Source: Planotetraspora kaengkrachanensis (GTDB lineage: Bacteria > Actinomycetota > Actinomycetes > Streptosporangiales > Streptosporangiaceae). From it: a stretch of 64,000 nucleotides of DNA. Under the pieces are notes generated by a model. It saw only the letters and a program-made list of their open reading frames with translations. It did no database searches and was not told the origin of the DNA. Positions 62,815 to 64,000 of this stretch are shown piece after piece. Position numbers and translations under genes: made by a program. The DNA lies in the NCBI RefSeq assembly GCF_016862895.1, contig NZ_BONV01000017.1, positions 1 to 64,000 on the forward strand. Direction: 5' to 3'. How positions within the stretch are numbered: position 1 is the first letter of the stretch; each line of letters begins with the position of its first letter.

Positions 62815-63213
62815 TCAGCCCTCATCAGGCGATCGCCAGGGCAGCACCTTCGCGTCGGGATAGAGCAGCGAGATCTTGTCCAGGACCTCCCGCATGGTCG
62901 TCTCCACGTCCCACCACGTGCTGTCCAGGGCGCAAATCGTCAGATCGACGATCGCTCCGTCCGCATCATGAGCGGTCAACTCGCCGCTAATGAGCTGAGC
63001 ATCGTTTCCGAACATCGTGACAAGTTGCTCAGTTTCCATGAGGGAGCCTTCTGCGGCTTCCGCGATCTCCTGATAGCGGGGGCTGATTAGTTCGTCTATC
63101 ACCAGCCGCCACCGGTAGCCCTCGATCATCGGACCCAGAGCCGTGAGAAGGTCCGAGAGGGTCACGAGATCCCCGTCGCGCCAGCACCGAAAAGTCAGAC
63201 CACCCGCCGCCAT
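62815..63213 (-). CDS. Hypothetical protein
   Basis: A 132-residue protein (LTFRCWRDGDLVTLSDLLTALGPMIEG, then DLTICALDSTWWDVETTMREVLDKI). No family recognised. The ATG at 63213 is chosen by position; the frame continues upstream without support. A small possible gene lies 76 bases upstream on the same strand. Confidence 0.55.
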   Translation of the reverse strand: MAAGGLTFRCWRDGDLVTLSDLLTALGPMIEGYRWRLVIDELISPRYQEIAEAAEGSLMETEQLVTMFGNDAQLISGELTAHDADGAIVDLTICALDSTWWDVETTMREVLDKISLLYPDAKVLPWRSPDEG

Positions 63214-63289
63214 TGAATGGCCGCCTCTCAGGTCGGTGGGACGGTTATCACGCGGCCAAGGCTGCCTTATCTGTCTCTGAGCCGCACCT

Positions 63290-63445
63290 TCAAATAGTCG
63301 ATCCCTCAACCGGAGCGGCGGCGGGCCGGTGGTCGGCGAGTGCCTTGGGTACGGCGCCGAATGTCCCAAGCCAATCAGCGAGTTCATCCCGACTCTGCTG
63401 ATCAAGCGATTCGAACAGCAAGAGAGTCACCCCTGGAACCGACAT
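63290..63445 (-). CDS. Possible 51-residue protein
   Basis: A short reading frame beginning MSVPGVTLLLFESLDQQSR, with a helix-like DELADWLGTFGAVPKALADHRP and an ordinary amino-acid composition. It has no strong ribosome binding site. Same strand as, and upstream of, the hypothetical gene at 62815. Confidence 0.4.
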   Translation of the reverse strand: MSVPGVTLLLFESLDQQSRDELADWLGTFGAVPKALADHRPAAAPVEGSTI

Positions 63446-63505
63446 GAAGCCCAGCCATGACCCCCGGTTCTGGGATTAACGCGGTGTCGCGTACCGTCGC
63501 GGGGC

Positions 63506-63901
63506 ATGAGACCCCCCGCTCTGATCGCCTCTGCTGTACTGCTCGCCGCTCTGGCCGGCTGCGGCTCGACGGACGACACATCCGGCACGCTCTCACCGAA
63601 CGCGATCGCGAGTATTGAGGCTGAGTCCGGGTTCCCGCCCAAGCCGGACAGTGAAACCCAGGCAGGGTTCATAACGGCGCTTAACAGCATCGATGGGGAG
63701 ATCGTCACCAGGAAAGAGATGGCCGTGGATTGGGCGCGCAGCCTGTGCAGCGTGGTCAAGGATCGGCCGAACGATCAGGCCCAGTTGGTAGACCTTACGA
63801 ACAAGCGGTTCCGAGCTCCCGGCCACCTTGACGGGTTCGGCAAGGCCAAGGCGGCGAAAATCCTCGCGGCGGTGCGGAAGTACATCTGCCCGACGTACTA
63901 G
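63506..63901 (+). CDS. Small lipoprotein (DUF732-like), paralogue B
   Basis: A 131-residue lipoprotein with signal MRPPALIASAVLLAALAGC, lipobox LAGC, and a domain like that of paralogue A at 52007: LSPNAIASIEAESGFPPKPDSETQ, FITALNSIDGEIV, CSVVKDRPNDQAQLVDLTNKRF, AVRKYICPTY. Two Cys conserved. Upstream bases resemble those of paralogue A. Function unknown. Confidence 0.75.
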   Translation: MRPPALIASAVLLAALAGCGSTDDTSGTLSPNAIASIEAESGFPPKPDSETQAGFITALNSIDGEIVTRKEMAVDWARSLCSVVKDRPNDQAQLVDLTNKRFRAPGHLDGFGKAKAAKILAAVRKYICPTY

Positions 63902-63947
63902 TTCCGGACAGTCGCCGATCAATGGGCTACGTGTTCGATCTGAGTTC

Positions 63948-64000
63948 GTGCGCCGTTACAAGGAGCCTGCGGAGGTCGAGGTGAACCCTGAGGACGCCCG
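63948..64000 (+). CDS. Possible gene start, cut by the window edge
   Basis: GTG at 63948 opens a frame VRRYKEPAEVEVNPEDA that stays open to the window end. The N-terminus resembles small DUF6504-like proteins, but with 17 residues the call is weak. Confidence 0.25.
   Translation, partial: MRRYKEPAEVEVNPEDA

Overview
This window is high-GC DNA with GTG and TTG starts. It holds an actinomycete gene set: a four-gene conservon (cvnABCD), a DUF574 methyltransferase, a CtpI-type giant P-type ATPase, an actinobacterial xylose operon and katG beside a Fur repressor. It reads as chromosomal DNA of a filamentous actinobacterium, most likely of the Streptosporangiales; that rank is inference from gene content. 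I see no rRNA, tRNA, transposase, phage gene, cas gene or CRISPR array.

Layout. 0-9 kb: a CorA-type channel, then purD, purC, a MurA-family enzyme, a three-domain regulator, a DMT exporter and a HisC-type aminotransferase. 9-20 kb: a surface-polysaccharide locus with acyltransferase, NrtR-like regulator, anchored DUF4434-like protein, three glycosyltransferases, a UDP-sugar dehydrogenase and a UDP-GlcNAc 2-epimerase. 20-24.5 kb: flotillin and NfeD-like pair, a second acyltransferase and an SDR, interleaved with unusual repeat arrays. 24.6-28.6 kb: conservon. 28.6-33.5 kb: DUF998 membrane protein and xylA/xylB with a divergent ROK repressor. 33.5-40.3 kb: VOC protein, DUF574 methyltransferase, STAS protein and the 1,466-residue P-type ATPase. 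40-48 kb: small proteins, a WYL regulator, and an ECF sigma factor next to an alpha/beta hydrolase. 48-52 kb: PEP-mutase-family enzyme, katG and its Fur repressor. 52-60.7 kb: SDR/TetR pair, an ECF sigma / membrane protein / M48 protease / lipoprotein series, an aldo-keto reductase, and an SDR next to a MarR regulator. 60.7-64 kb: secreted and hypothetical proteins, one decayed gene, and a second copy of the lipoprotein seen at 52 kb.

The most unusual signal is a family of short repeats spaced exactly 53 bp apart: four copies after the glycosyltransferase at 20.0 kb, four in inverted order after the flotillin gene, and three after the SDR at 23.7 kb. The core GTGATCATGCAC is always in the sense orientation of the preceding gene. 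The first two arrays face each other across one bidirectional terminator. Each core contains TGATCATG, a stop followed two bases later by a start, so most units can be read as micro-ORFs of about 16 codons. The sequences between cores are nearly unrelated, so the constant spacing itself appears to be maintained.

Other regulatory structure is visible: an 8-bp-arm operator between xylA and xylR, paired repeats in front of the furA-like, tetR-like and marR-like genes, and several strong bidirectional terminators between convergent genes.
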